From Larix kaempferi (Eukaryota > Streptophyta > Pinopsida > Pinales > Pinaceae), in the NCBI GenBank assembly GCA_027924585.1, contig BSBM01000186.1:7068001-7132000 (forward strand): a stretch of 64,000 nt of DNA. Direction: 5' to 3'. Below are positions 13,891 through 23,687 of the stretch, in pieces. Under the pieces are notes generated by a model. That model saw nothing but the letters and a program-made list of their open reading frames with translations, was not told where the DNA came from and did not search any database. The position numbers and the translations under genes were made by a program. Positions within the stretch are counted from its first letter, which is position 1, and each line of letters opens with the position of its first letter.

Positions 13891-14196
13891 GTGGTATCAT
13901 TTTTCTCCATTAAACCCTTGGAACAGGAATGAGGCAAATGCTCTCTATCCCTCGATGTACAAACATCATCAGCAATAACTTCATCTGTAAGAATTTAAAT
14001 TTAATCCGAGGAGTAGTTTTGCTAAGTATTGAGGGCTTTATAACTACCAAATCTGCCTAACATCTTTACCAACAAAAATTACGATAGAATGAAAATACCT
14101 GTTTTACATTAGTGTGCTAAGTAATAATTTTTTATGCGCCTATGATGCAGGGCCAGAGGTGACCTAACCAATAATTGTGTGAGAGGGTAGGTTAAT

Positions 14197-14764
14197 CTAT
14201 GATTCTCCCTTGATGAAATTGGATGGAGAAAGAAATAGCAACTCGGAATTGTCATAGGCATTACCATTTCCTTTACCATTTTTTTGTTTGGAATAATCAT
14301 CTTCGTCATCATCAATGAGGTCGGCATCGGTGACAAACCTCTTCCACATCCAACACTTTCTCCACACTCTTTCCATCATCTGTTTGGTTGGTATATTCTT
14401 CATCTTAGGAATGACAAACAACAAAAATACGGACATAACCAACACCCAGCTAGTAAAGAAAAAAAAGATCCCGTATTTGAAATGGAAAAGCATTGACAAG
14501 AAGGCCTATGCAATTGCAAACGTGAACAGGAGATTCACGCACATAGTCACACTATGTCCAGTAGACCTTGTTTCTAGGGGAAAGGTTTCCCTGGGAGTCA
14601 ACCATCTTAGTGGTCCCCATGACCAGGAAAAGGATGATACGAAAATGCATACCAACAACACTACCATAATGGCCATGGCATGAGGAATCTCTGACCCATT
14701 CTTCAACCCTGTTACCGAAAGGATCGCAATAATCACGTGCATTTCCAAACAATATCCATATTAC
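14197..14764 (-). pseudogene. Sugar/H+ symporter (STP, hexose transporter) pseudogene, 3'-terminal exon
   Basis: This minus-strand segment encodes the last transmembrane helices of a plant monosaccharide transporter of the major facilitator superfamily, which moves hexose with protons across the plasma membrane. The family signature around FSWSWGPLRWL is followed by FPLETRSTGHS near 14,570-14,630, then VNLLFTFAIA, a stop, and AFLSMLFHFKYGIFFF. A C-terminal MMERVWRKCWMWKRF block follows. The family has Gln at the stop, so CAG has become TAG at about 14,503-14,505. The WLTPRETFPLE stretch also departs from the usual W-L-V/T-P-S-E. The exon probably begins just after a CAG acceptor near 14,765. 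The tail after the last conserved block is acidic and ends at 14,197. With the stop here and a frameshift in the preceding exon, the gene is dead. Confidence 0.85.
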
Positions 14765-14875
14765 CTGTGAGAATTATGGTTCGCTAGGCAATTAGAGAAG
14801 TAACTACCTCGTGAGAAACAATTCCCAAATTAAAAAGAACAAATAACTAAAAGCAGGGCAATGAAATAGACTAAC

Positions 14876-15087
14876 TTGTGAGATGAACATCTGCAGTCCT
14901 GCTTCAAAAGAAGCGCTCTTTGACCAACTTTATCGATCGCATAGATGGAGATAATAGTGGATGCGACATTGACAGCTCCAGTAACAACAACAAAGTAAAG
15001 GGAAGCATCATTCTTTAATCCCGAGGTTTGGTAGAGAACAAGAGCATAGAACATAATGTCATTGATACCAATAAACTGTTGGAAGAT
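14876..15087 (-). pseudogene. Sugar transporter (STP) pseudogene, internal exon
   Basis: The minus strand opens right after a CAG splice acceptor with [20 protein letters not shown], the family's FQQ-x-TGIN-x-IMFYAPVLF signature. It continues through [26 protein letters not shown] one-base deletion in the run of T near 14,915 shifts the frame. In the next frame the expected [10 protein letters not shown] follows directly and is ended by a plausible GT donor. A roughly 110-bp intron separates this from the terminal exon. The large upstream exon that should encode the first half of the transporter is not seen between here and the gypsy LTR 200 bp away, so the gene is truncated or interrupted by that insertion. 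Confidence 0.85.
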
Positions 15088-15282
15088 CTGCAGACAAATG
15101 GTTATGATAACATTTTTTGTGCTTAATGAGATTTAAGAATGGATTCTTTTCTTTTTATTCTGAAATGAGTGGAGATACATCATATGGGAGGTGGAGTACG
15201 AAATATGAGTGGGATTTTTCAAGTTAACACATAGCTTCCGAAGGTTCCACAGTTTGAACTCTAGCCCTCTGGAAGTTGCATG

Positions 15283-16225
15283 ATGATGTAGGAGCATCGA
15301 GACCTAGGAAAAATAGTCAAAGATGATCTACAAAAGAAGTCGACCAGGGGGGTTTCTGATGACCACTGGTGCGAAATAAGTAAACTGGCAGTTGAGTAGA
15401 AGTTGTTGACATGAGGTCGGTAGGAGAAAGATCAAGAGTCGACAAGTCTAATGTCGACAGATGACAAGATGGCAGCGAAAGAGGTTTGGTGTTGATGGGT
15501 TTTCGAACAACGACACCGACGGATTGCAGCGAAGTCTAAGCGTGGAGGACGAGGAAAATTTGAATGGAAACTGTGGAAGTTAAGTAAAGCCAACAAGTCA
15601 GGTTGAGGGATGATGAATTGCAGTATGGTCGAGATATGGGACCGATAACTGTAGCAAAGTCAAAGAAGCACAGGAGTCAAGGTGAAGTACTTAGCAACTA
15701 TTGGAGGTTGTTGAGGAAGTTATGAGAAGTTATGAAGGTGGTTGGGATCATGATAGATGTCACCACAAGTAGAGGTTGTGCAACACAACTAGAGGGAGAT
15801 GACTATTGCAAGTCTGCAGGATCTAGAGAATTCGACGGACAAAGGAAGAGTGTCTCAGGGAAAGGAGTGAGCCTTAGGAAGAGAAGCAACGGAGCAGAGT
15901 AGAAGAGTAGTGCAAAGGCATAGAGGAAGGGATCATTCATCCATTTCTAAGTGAGTTATTTCATTCAGCAGAGACCATGAGAGGGAGAAATATCACACAT
16001 AGATGAGAAAAAACTGAGAGAAACATAGTTTCATTTCTGTATATTGTAACAGGCTAAGGCCGACTAGTTTCATAGATTGCTTTGTAGTTAAACATTGTAA
16101 TTTGATTCAGTTTAATAGAATCCAGCTTCTGGCATTCATTTCACATCTATTTCTTGTGAGAACCTGTGTGTTGTTGTGTGTCATAGTTAAGCAAGAGGCC
16201 CCTTGTCGGGACTGACCTTGCATCA
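15283..16225 (+). repeat. 5' LTR of the gypsy element
   Basis: It begins TGATGTAGGAGCATCG and ends CCTTGCATCA. The start aligns with the second LTR at 20,948 and the end with that at 21,892. The shared segment includes the distinctive TTGTAACAGG...GATTGCTTTGTAGTTAA block before the end. The boundary with the internal region is set by the primer-binding site at 16,229. Confidence 0.9.
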
Positions 16226-16228
16226 GTT

Positions 16229-16240
16229 TGGTATCAGAGC
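16229..16240 (+). promoter_or_regulatory. Primer-binding site (initiator tRNA-Met) of the gypsy element
   Basis: TGGTATCAGAGC, complementary to the 3' end of plant initiator tRNA-Met, lies three bases after the 5' LTR. This is where minus-strand DNA synthesis starts in the retroelement life cycle. Confidence 0.93.
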
Positions 16241-16584
16241 CAAATCATGCTATGAGCAGGAGAGACAACGATACCAACCTATCTATCGTTAGTTTGGTAT
16301 GAGAGACCAGAGAAGAATCCGATTGATCAGTTGAATACGAAGAGATGGAAGAGCCTCTATGTGCATGAACAAATGCAGTTGCGGTTGGGTAGATTTGTGC
16401 ACAGGTTTGAAGTCTGACCAGTGAGATCACAACGATCAAAGAGATCCAAATACGTGGTTGTATTCCTGATGCACTTGACCATAATGATGAGGAATTCGAG
16501 GAAGTGGAAGCACGGGAAGCAACGAAGGAAGAGCCAGAAGACAGATTCATCAAGATTCTAACAGAGATGAGAGGTTAGACAAAG

Positions 16585-17385
16585 ATGGATGTACCTACCT
16601 ACTTGGGAAGTCTGGATTCAGAAGACTTGATAGATTGGTTCATAGAAATGGAGAAATACTTCAACATAGAGCATATAGAGGATCCTAAATGGGTTAAAAT
16701 TGCATGTATGAGGTTGAAGGGTCATGCCTCATTGTGGTGGGACAATGTGCAAGCTGACAGAGTCAAGAAAGGCAAGGAGAAAATCAAGTCTTGGGATAGG
16801 ATGGTTTCCAAGATGAAAGGGAAGTTCTTTCCCAGTGACTATGTGATTTCCTTGTTCAAAAAGCTGCAAAACTTTTGACAGAAAGAGATAACCATGAAGG
16901 AGTACACAAAAGAGTTCTATAGACTGTCGATTTAGTCTGGTCAAACCGACGAAGGCGAAGAATCTGTTGCGAGATATATAAATGGATTGAAGTATTCCAT
17001 ATAGGACTAGTTGATCCTGTCGAGGTTCAGATCGGTCGGTGAAGCCTATCAACTAGATCTGAAGCCAGAAGAGAAACTGTCGAGGATAACTACGTCGACC
17101 AGAGGTAGGATGACAGGTCAAGGGGCAAAGATTGTTTCCACAAAGGGCCAAAGTAGTGGAATCAAGAGAGAAGCCATCGAAGATAAACGATGTGCAAAAG
17201 GGACAACGACCAGAGAAAGAATGCAGGGAAAATGATGGGATGGTCGAGAGACCCATGGTCAGGGTGCATATGGTCAAAATTGTCCAACAGACAAGAAAGG
17301 AGCTGAAAAACCAGCTGGAGTCTGTTATAAGTGTCACGGAGTGGGACACAAATCCTATGAATGCCCATAGAATTTACATGTGATG
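16585..17385 (+). pseudogene. Gypsy gag remnant with CCHC zinc knuckle
   Basis: The frame from 16,585 encodes a retrotransposon gag (capsid) domain. LGSLDSEDLIDWFIEMEKYF is followed by MRLKGHASLWWDN, the usual L-x-G-x-A-x-x-W-W block, and MVSKMKGKFFPSDY. Stops interrupt it at 16,876 and 16,933. The later part is in another frame and contains CYKCHGVGHKSYEC at 17,323-17,364, a C-x2-C-x4-H-x4-C nucleocapsid knuckle that binds element RNA. It lies just downstream of the primer-binding site, as expected. Confidence 0.85.
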
Positions 17386-17559
17386 GATGAGTCGAAACCC
17401 AAACGTCGAAGAGATGAGCAAGTCAACGAGGGGACACAATCAACATCTGAAAATGGAGAAGAGGGTAGAGGAAGAGGTCGAACTATGAAGGGCAGGAGAA
17501 CGTTTGTTCAAGATGACCGATGGGACGACAAGGAGTTGACATAGCGAAAGGCTATCTTT

Positions 17560-17930
17560 CAGACTTGAGTGTTGATCAGTGACAGGTATTGTAAGACCAT
17601 AGTCGATGGTGGAAGTACATAGGATCTTGTGTGTGACAGAGGTCATCAACAAGTTGGGTTTGAGATGTCAGGAACACCCAAATCCATACAAGATATCATG
17701 GTTGCAGAAAGGACATCATGTCAAGGTAACCAAACAGTGCCTAATAAACTTCAAGGTTGCGAAGCTTGAAGACAATCTACTGTGCGACATAATCCCAATG
17801 GATGCTTATCATTTGTTGTTAGGGAGACCATGGAAATATGTTTGGAAGATGATCTATGATGGTCGAGCCAACAAAGTCATAGTGTGGAAAAATGACACGC
17901 GGAGGATGCTAAAGCCAAAGTAGGAGGATC
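17560..17930 (+). pseudogene. Gypsy aspartic protease remnant
   Basis: A VDGGST triad-like motif near 17,601-17,618 stands for the catalytic D-[ST/G]-G of retropepsins, which cut the polyprotein. It is followed by a stop. In an overlapping frame, NLLCDIIPMDAYHLLLGRPW (around 17,775-17,835) matches the family's C-x-V-x-x-M-D-x-x-x-x-LLGRPW block that closes the protease domain. The frame change shows an indel between them. Confidence 0.75.
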
Positions 17931-18109
17931 AAGTTGACTACAAGTAGGGTGAGAGCAACTATTGGGAGAATCGAGTGATGATGTGCTCAAATAGGGAATT
18001 CCTCGCAGAGGAGGAGAAACAGTCTGGATGTTTCACCATCATTCTGAAGGGACCATGTGTCGAGAGGTAGATGATGGAGAGGATTCTAGTCGAATTCGAA
18101 GAGAAGCTT

Positions 18110-18904
18110 GACGAGCTCCAGAGCATAGTAGTAGTCGATGAGGCATCAACCGGATTGGCATCGACAAAAAGCATATCCCATCATATCAAATGGATTCCAG
18201 GTTCGATTTTTACAAACAAGGAACCACATAGAATGAATTTGATAGAGGGTTAGGAACTCAATCGACAAGTCCAGGAGTCATTGGACAGAGGATTGATCAG
18301 AGAGAGTCTGATCCCATGTGCAGTACCAACTGTACTAGCACCGAAGAAGGGTGGAGAATGGAGGATGTGTATAGATTCCAGAGACATCAACAAGATCACG
18401 ATAAAGTACAGGTTCCCATTTCCCAGGATGGATGACTTGATGGACTTCTTGAGTGGAATGAGATACTTCACCAATATCTACCTGAATAGTGGTTATCACC
18501 AGATTAGGGTCAGAGAAGGAGATGAATGGAAAACAACCTTCAAGACGAAGGAAGGACTGTATGAGTGGTTAGTCATGACAATTGGATTGACTAATGCACC
18601 TAGTACATTCATGCAGTTGATGAATGAGGTGTTGAAGCCGTTCTTGGGAAATTTCATCGTAGTGTATCTAGACGACATCCTGATATTTAGTCGAACCAAG
18701 GTTGAACACTTGGAGCATATTCGACAAGTATTGCAGAAGCTGCAGGAAGAGAAGTTGATGGTGAACCTACAGAAGTGTTTCTTCATGAAGGAAGAACTAG
18801 TGTACTTGGGATTTGTAATCTCAGGTAAAGGGTTGGTGATGGACCCAGAAAAGGTGAAGGTTATATTGGAGTGGCCAGAATTGACAAGCACGACAGGAGT
18901 GTGA
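18110..18904 (+). pseudogene. Gypsy reverse transcriptase remnant
   Basis: The best-preserved part of the element. From 18,281 one frame gives about 207 codons with the RT blocks in order: [63 protein letters not shown], and the catalytic YLDDIL with its aspartates at 18,671-18,676. The thumb region [10 protein letters not shown] follows. The usual L-x-S-G-Y has an Asn for Leu or Arg (LNSGYHQ), and a stop precedes the frame at 18,250. It ends at a stop at 18,902. Confidence 0.92.
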
Positions 18905-19036
18905 ATTTTTCATGGACTTGCTAGTTTCAATCGAAAGTTCATTAGAGGATTCAGTCAGATATGTGCACCATTGACCGAGTGCATGAAGAAAGGGTATTTC
19001 AAGTAGAAAGAAGCTACCCATAAATATTTCAACAAG

Positions 19037-19621
19037 TTGAAGAAGAAGGTGACTGAGAGCCTAGTGTTAGTGCTCCTAGATTTCGACAAATTTTTCCAAG
19101 TCGATTGTGACGGAAATAAAATGGAAATAGGATCCGTGTTGAGCCAGAAGGACCGACCAATTGCATTCTTCAGCGAGAAGTTGGATGAATCGAAGCAAAA
19201 ATATTCATTCTACGACCAAGAGTTCTATGCTATTGTCCAAGTGTTGAAGAAGTGGAGGCATTATTTGTTGCCCAAGGAATTTGTGTTGCACACAGATCAC
19301 CAAGCACTGAGGTACCTGAATACTCAGTCGAAGTTGAACAAGCGACACATGAACTGGGTCGAATTCCTGCAGGCATATACCTTCATGTTGCAACATAAGT
19401 CAGGAAAGTCGAACAAGGTTGCCGACGCGCTGAGTCGAAGGGTTGAATTGCTGAACACGATGACAGTTCAGGTGACAGGAATAGATTCGTTGAAGACAGA
19501 TTATGAGACCGATGAATATTTTGTGAAAGCATGGAAGGCGAGTCGTGAACTGTGGAGTGTTGACAGGATGCCATACTTGGATTATTTTATCCAAGAGGGA
19601 TACCTATTCAAGGGACAATAG
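19037..19621 (+). pseudogene. Gypsy RNase H remnant
   Basis: This frame of 194 codons carries the RNase H domain that degrades the RNA template. It contains VDCDGNKMEIGSVLSQKDRP with D-x-S replaced by D-G, then IAFFSEKL, YDQEFYAIVQVLKKWRHYLL with the catalytic Glu, LHTDHQALRYLN with catalytic Asp, and ADALSRR at the end. The frame is open over its full length. The short joint to the RT frame around 18,900-19,036 is broken. Confidence 0.9.
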
Positions 19622-20510
19622 TTGTGTATTCCCAGAGGATCCGTAAGAGAGAACCTAATCCGAAAGCTGCATAGTGGCATATTAGCAGGTCATTTTGGTA
19701 TCGACAAGACCAAGACGTTTGTCGAAGAAAAGTATTACTCTCCAGGAATGATGGAAGATGTCAGTAAATGGGTAAGATAGTGTCGAGCTTGCCAGTTAGC
19801 AAAGGGAATAAGTTAGAATACAGGGGCTGTATGCACCGTTTACCAGTGCCGAATACCCCATGGGGGCACCTAAGCATGGATTTTTTTGCTAGGATTGTTG
19901 AATATGCATCAAGGTAATGACTCAATATTTGTTGTAGTTGACAGATTTTCAAAGATGGCACACTTTATTTTGGTGTCAGAAGACAAGTGACGCCACAAGA
20001 ATTGTTGTATTATTCTTCAAGGAGATAGTCAAATTGCATGGGTTGTTGAAGAGTATAACATGAGACAGAGATACCAAGTTTATGGGTCATTTTTGGAGAG
20101 CCCTATGAAAGAAACTAGACACGAGGTTGCAGTTTAGCTCGGCATATCATCTGCAGATAGACGGATAGACCGAGGTGGTGAACAGAAGTTTGGGAAACCT
20201 TTTGATATGTTTGACGACCGATACACCCAAGAAGTGGGAGAACGTGTTTGTGCAAGCATAATTCACGTATAACAACTCTATGAATCAATCGACAGGTATG
20301 AGCCCATTCTAGATTGTTCAAGGACGAAGCCCACATGGAGTGGTGGATTTGGTCGAGATACTGGCAAAAATCAGGAAGAATGCGGATGCAGAAAAATTCG
20401 GAGAGCATATGAAGGAAGTGCATGACGATGTGCGAAAGTGCATTGAGAGGAGCAACAAAACATACAAGTTGAGAGCCGAAAGAAAGAAGAGGCTATAGTC
20501 ATTCAGCGAG
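19622..20510 (+). pseudogene. Gypsy integrase remnant
   Basis: After a stop at 19,619 the translation continues as an integrase. The zinc-binding HHCC domain is seen as LHSGILAGHFGIDKT...CRACQLAK around 19,668-19,805. Next come [13 protein letters not shown] near 19,930-19,970 and broken pieces of the catalytic core, with several frame changes. It would paste the cDNA into chromosomes, but the D-D-E core is too damaged to work. Confidence 0.8.
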
Positions 20511-20769
20511 GGAGACTTAGTCTATGCACACTTTTGGAAGGATATATTTTCGACAGGAACGTATAACAAGTTGAAGCGGAAGAAGATTGGAACATGTAAG
20601 ATTCTGAAGAATATTTCGGACAATGCTTATGTGTTGGAGCTACCGAAGGATTTGAGCATATCATCTACGTTCAATGTCTCATTTCTGTACAAGTATGAGG
20701 AAGGTTCAACTAGAAGTAGTGCGGAAGTGTCGAGTATAAACTAGACAATGAAGATTCTAGGTCGACATG

Positions 20770-20936
20770 ACAAGGAGGAAATCACTGAAGTGTTAGAAGA
20801 ACGCAAAGTCGGGTGCACGTGAAGTTCGTGAAAGAAAGAGTACTTAGTCCGATGGAAGGATGATGAGTTGTAGGAGGCGACATGGATTTCCGAAGAAGAA
20901 TATAGGAGACTTCCAGAGCAGTGGATTTCTTTTTAA
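20770..20936 (+). pseudogene. Chromodomain remnant at the gypsy integrase C terminus
   Basis: The translation reads EEITEVLEER, a short gap with stops, then KKEYLVRWKDDEL, a stop in place of a tryptophan codon, and EATWISEEEYRR. This is the chromodomain signature (x-V-L-x-x-R ... Y-L-V-K/R-W-x-x ... x-x-T-W-E) that chromovirus integrases use to target chromatin. It identifies the lineage. The aromatic cage residues are only partly kept and three stops interrupt it. Confidence 0.8.
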
Positions 20937-20947
20937 CCTGGGGAGTC

Positions 20948-21892
20948 TGATGCAAATGCATCGGGTCCTAGGAGAAATAGTTTAAGATGATTGACAAAAG
21001 ACGTCGACCAGGAGGATTTCTGATGACCATTGGTGTGGAAGAAGTAAACTGGAATCCGAAGCTAGGAAGTTGAGTAGAAGGTTTCAACATGTGGTCGACA
21101 GGAGAAAGGTCGAGAGTCTATAATTTTGATGTCAACATATGATAGGATGACAGCGAAAGAGATCGGGTGTCGACAGGTTGTCGAACAACGACATCGACGG
21201 ATCACAACGAAGGCCAAATGTGGAGGTCGAGGAATATTTGACTGGAATTCATGGAATGTAAGTAAATACGACAAGTCAGGTCAAGGGATGATGAAATCAA
21301 GTATGGTTGAGACATGGTACCGACAACTGTAGCAAAGTCAGAGAAGTGTAGGAGTCAAGGTGAAGTACTTAGCAGTTGTTGAGGAAATTATGAGAAGTTA
21401 TGAAGGTGGTTGGGATCATGACAGATGTCACCACAGGTATAGGTTGTGTAGCACGACCAGAGGGAGCTGACAACTGTAGGTCTGCAGGATCTGGAGAATT
21501 CGGCGAACAAAGGAAGAGTGTCTTGGGGAACAGAGTGAGCCTCAAGAAGATCAGCAATGGAGCAAAGTAGAAGCACAGTGTGAAGGCACCGAGGAAGGGA
21601 TCATTAATCCATTACTCAGCAAGTTCTTCATTCAACAGAGACCGTGAGAGGGAGGAATATCACACACAACTGAGAACACACTAAGAGAAACATAGTTTCA
21701 TTTCTGTATATTGTAACAGGTTAAGGATGATTAGTTTCATAGATTGCTTTGTAGTTAAAAATTGTAATTTGATTCAGTTTAATAGAATCCAACTTCTGGC
21801 ATTCAGTTCACATCTAGTTCTTGTGAGCACCTATGTGTTGTTGTGTGTCACAGTTAAGCAAGAGGCCCCTTTTCGGGACAGACCTTGCGCCA
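20948..21892 (+). repeat. 3' LTR of the gypsy element
   Basis: It begins TGATGCAAATGCATCGG after a GGGGAGTC stretch that may be the remains of a polypurine tract, and ends CCTTGCGCCA. It aligns over its length with the 5' LTR but with many substitutions and a few short indels. Confidence 0.9.
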
Positions 21893-22740
21893 GGTGAGTT
21901 GGTTGAATACTTTAAGTTGGCAATAATTCCTCATGTTGTTTGAAAAAAAACATAAAGGGCTGAAGGATACATAAAATACGCAGAGAGAAACTCCCATAAA
22001 GGAAGATAAGACATTCCCCCATGGACCCAAAAAACCATAGCCTTTGGCACCAGTTTCCACTATGGCCTCTGTTAGAACCCACCCGCATCTCGTACCACCA
22101 TCAATCTCCTCATCTAAATACTGCAGCCTGCTTGTACACTTACCACATGGAAGGAACACCCACTCACCCTTTCTCCCATGACGCCCTTTCCATGTGTCCC
22201 TCCCACCATGTCACCCCTTCCTCTATCCTCATCTGCATCCAAAGTCATAATTTTTTGTTATTGAAATTGCAAAAACTTATAAATTTTACTAGAGTTACAA
22301 AGAAACAATTTTAGATTTTTTTTAAAATCATATATTTCTTTAAAAATTGCTAAAACCCATATGATCTATAATTAAACTAAAATCTAAGAAGCATTAATAT
22401 TCTTAATAACACAAGCAAAAATATTGATAATTTTATTTAAAACTCATAATTTTATGAAGAAACATTAAGATTCTTTATAACACAAGCAAAAATATTAATA
22501 ATTTTGTTTAAAAAATCATAATTCTGTGAAAAAAGAAATTAAAAATAAGCATGCTATGGACCCTTCCCAATTCGATGTAAGCCAACCAATTTAGTGCCAT
22601 TCACATGGAAACGACACAAACCCTATTTATACCATTGTTCTGACCAAATCTACTCCAGTAAATCATAATTTCTAATTCTGAGTTGGTCAACCTATTCTGA
22701 ATTCATTTTATACACGGTTTACTTGTTTTTCAAAAATATT
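21893..22740. other. Flank of the gypsy element; possible scrap of the sugar transporter's first exon
   Basis: On the minus strand between about 22,160 and 21,860 a 101-codon frame includes NNMRNYCQLKVFNQL. This faintly recalls the N-Y-C-x-x-x-x-Q segment in the first exon of STP sugar transporters. The transporter's 3' exons lie on the same strand on the other side of the gypsy element, so the idea is attractive, but the rest of the frame does not fit. From 22,310 to 22,560 the DNA is AT-rich with a repeated 'cacaagcaaaaatatt' phrase. A TATTTATA word lies near 22,624. Confidence 0.3.
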
Positions 22741-22756
22741 TCTGAGTTTTGCAACG

Positions 22757-23001
22757 ATGGCGTCGACTATTACTAAAATTACAAGATCCATGAATTTTCT
22801 CCCCACCGCCTTATTACACGCACGGAATTCAAGCACCAAATATTTTACACAAATTCAGGATCAGGCTGGCATCAGATGATTTCTACAACCTCTCAAAGCA
22901 GAATATTCAACTTTATTACTTTGACAAAACAGAATCAGCAGCAACATAGATTCTTCAAGGAATACTGATATTGTTAATGCCTCTTCTCCCTCCTCAAACG
23001 G
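22757..23001 (+). pseudogene. Candidate decayed first exon with an organelle-transit-like N terminus
   Basis: An ATG at 22,757 opens a 40-codon peptide starting MASTITKITRSMNFLPTALL. It is rich in Ser, Thr, Arg and Lys and almost without acidic residues in its first 30 positions, as in mitochondrial targeting peptides. A stop follows at 22,877 and another about 45 bases later. The same frame then gives a Ser-rich stretch that runs into a textbook splice donor (ACG|GTAAGT) at about 23,002. A TATA-like word lies about 130 bases upstream. No second exon is recognised, and the downstream 'intron' holds the foldback element. It could equally be chance. Confidence 0.3.
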
Positions 23002-23124
23002 TAAGTACCATTTATTTGTTGAGTTTGTGATCTGATGCAGACTTTAATTTTGATTTTGATTTTAATTTCCTGTGGCAAAAGGTACTTAGTTTTGTGTCCA
23101 TGAAAATGAAGTGCAAGCTTATCC

Positions 23125-23687
23125 GGAAATTTGGGTAAAAAATGGGCCTCCTAAGGAAAATAATAAGAAAATAATAAAATAATAGTAGAGAGAGAGAGTA
23201 AAAAACTACTTTTTGGATCGTATTTTCAACTTATCTCCTTGTAGGTTTACTCAAATTTAAAGCTGGAGGACTCGTTGGGTGCATAATTAAATTATGCATC
23301 CAACGAGTACCCATGTTGCATACTTTTAACAACATCCACACCATGAAAAAATGAAAATACATTAAAAGACATGTTTCTAGTGAGAGAAAACACGTTTTTT
23401 AATGTATTTTCTATTTTTCATGATGTGGATGTTGTTAAAAGTATGCAACATGGGTACTCGTTGGATGCATAATTTAATTATGCATCTAGCGAGTCCTCCC
23501 GCTTGAAATTTGAGTAAACCTACAAGGAGATAAGTCGAAAATACGATCCAAAAAAGTAGTTTTTATTTTTTCCCTCCAATTTTTTTAGGTGCTCCCTTTT
23601 TTAATTTTAAAGCATTTTGATTGGCTAATACATGATGACATGGAATTTGTATTAATTTTGGAAGGCCCATTTTAAATTGAAATTTCC
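23125..23687. mobile_element. Foldback/MITE-like element with nested palindromes
   Basis: Two arms of about 175 bp (23,201-23,375 and 23,390-23,565) are inverted copies of each other with only a handful of mismatches around a short centre. Inside each arm is a further near-perfect palindrome, ACTCGTTGGATGCATAATTA and its complement, so the DNA can fold into a stem carrying secondary stems. Outside these, an outer imperfect inverted repeat (GGAAATTT...AAAATGGGCC at 23,125-23,148 and its complement at 23,664-23,687) bounds the unit. It encodes nothing. The structure fits a non-autonomous foldback or MITE element. I could not identify a target-site duplication with confidence. Confidence 0.85.

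Larger units (their letters stand above)
8171..13900. other. Intergenic DNA, no gene recognised
   Basis: Open frames are all under about 95 codons and match nothing I know. The stretch holds two TA microsatellites (10,018-10,041 and 10,112-10,140) and several more GC-balanced patches (about 8,450-9,060 and 11,450-11,830) that may be transposon debris. A 22-bp phrase is repeated directly near 13,819 and 13,869. No RNA gene is supportable. Confidence 0.5.
15283..21892 (+). mobile_element. Ty3/gypsy LTR retrotransposon, chromovirus type, old and decayed
   Basis: This is a complete but dead element of about 6.6 kb. It has two LTRs of about 944 bp, an initiator-Met primer-binding site three bases after the 5' LTR, gag with a CCHC knuckle, protease, reverse transcriptase, RNase H, integrase and a C-terminal chromodomain. 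The order RT-RH-INT is that of Ty3/gypsy, and the chromodomain places it among chromoviruses. The reading frames are broken by many TAG and TGA stops and some frameshifts. The two LTRs are visibly diverged, with several differences per 50 bases at their starts, so the insertion is old. The flanking five bases (CATGA and GGTGA) are only partly alike, so a target-site duplication is uncertain. Confidence 0.93.

Noticed and set aside
15278-21897. A 5-bp target-site duplication for the gypsy element (CATGA/GGTGA)
   Set aside because: Only three of five bases agree, which is not enough to claim it for an old element.
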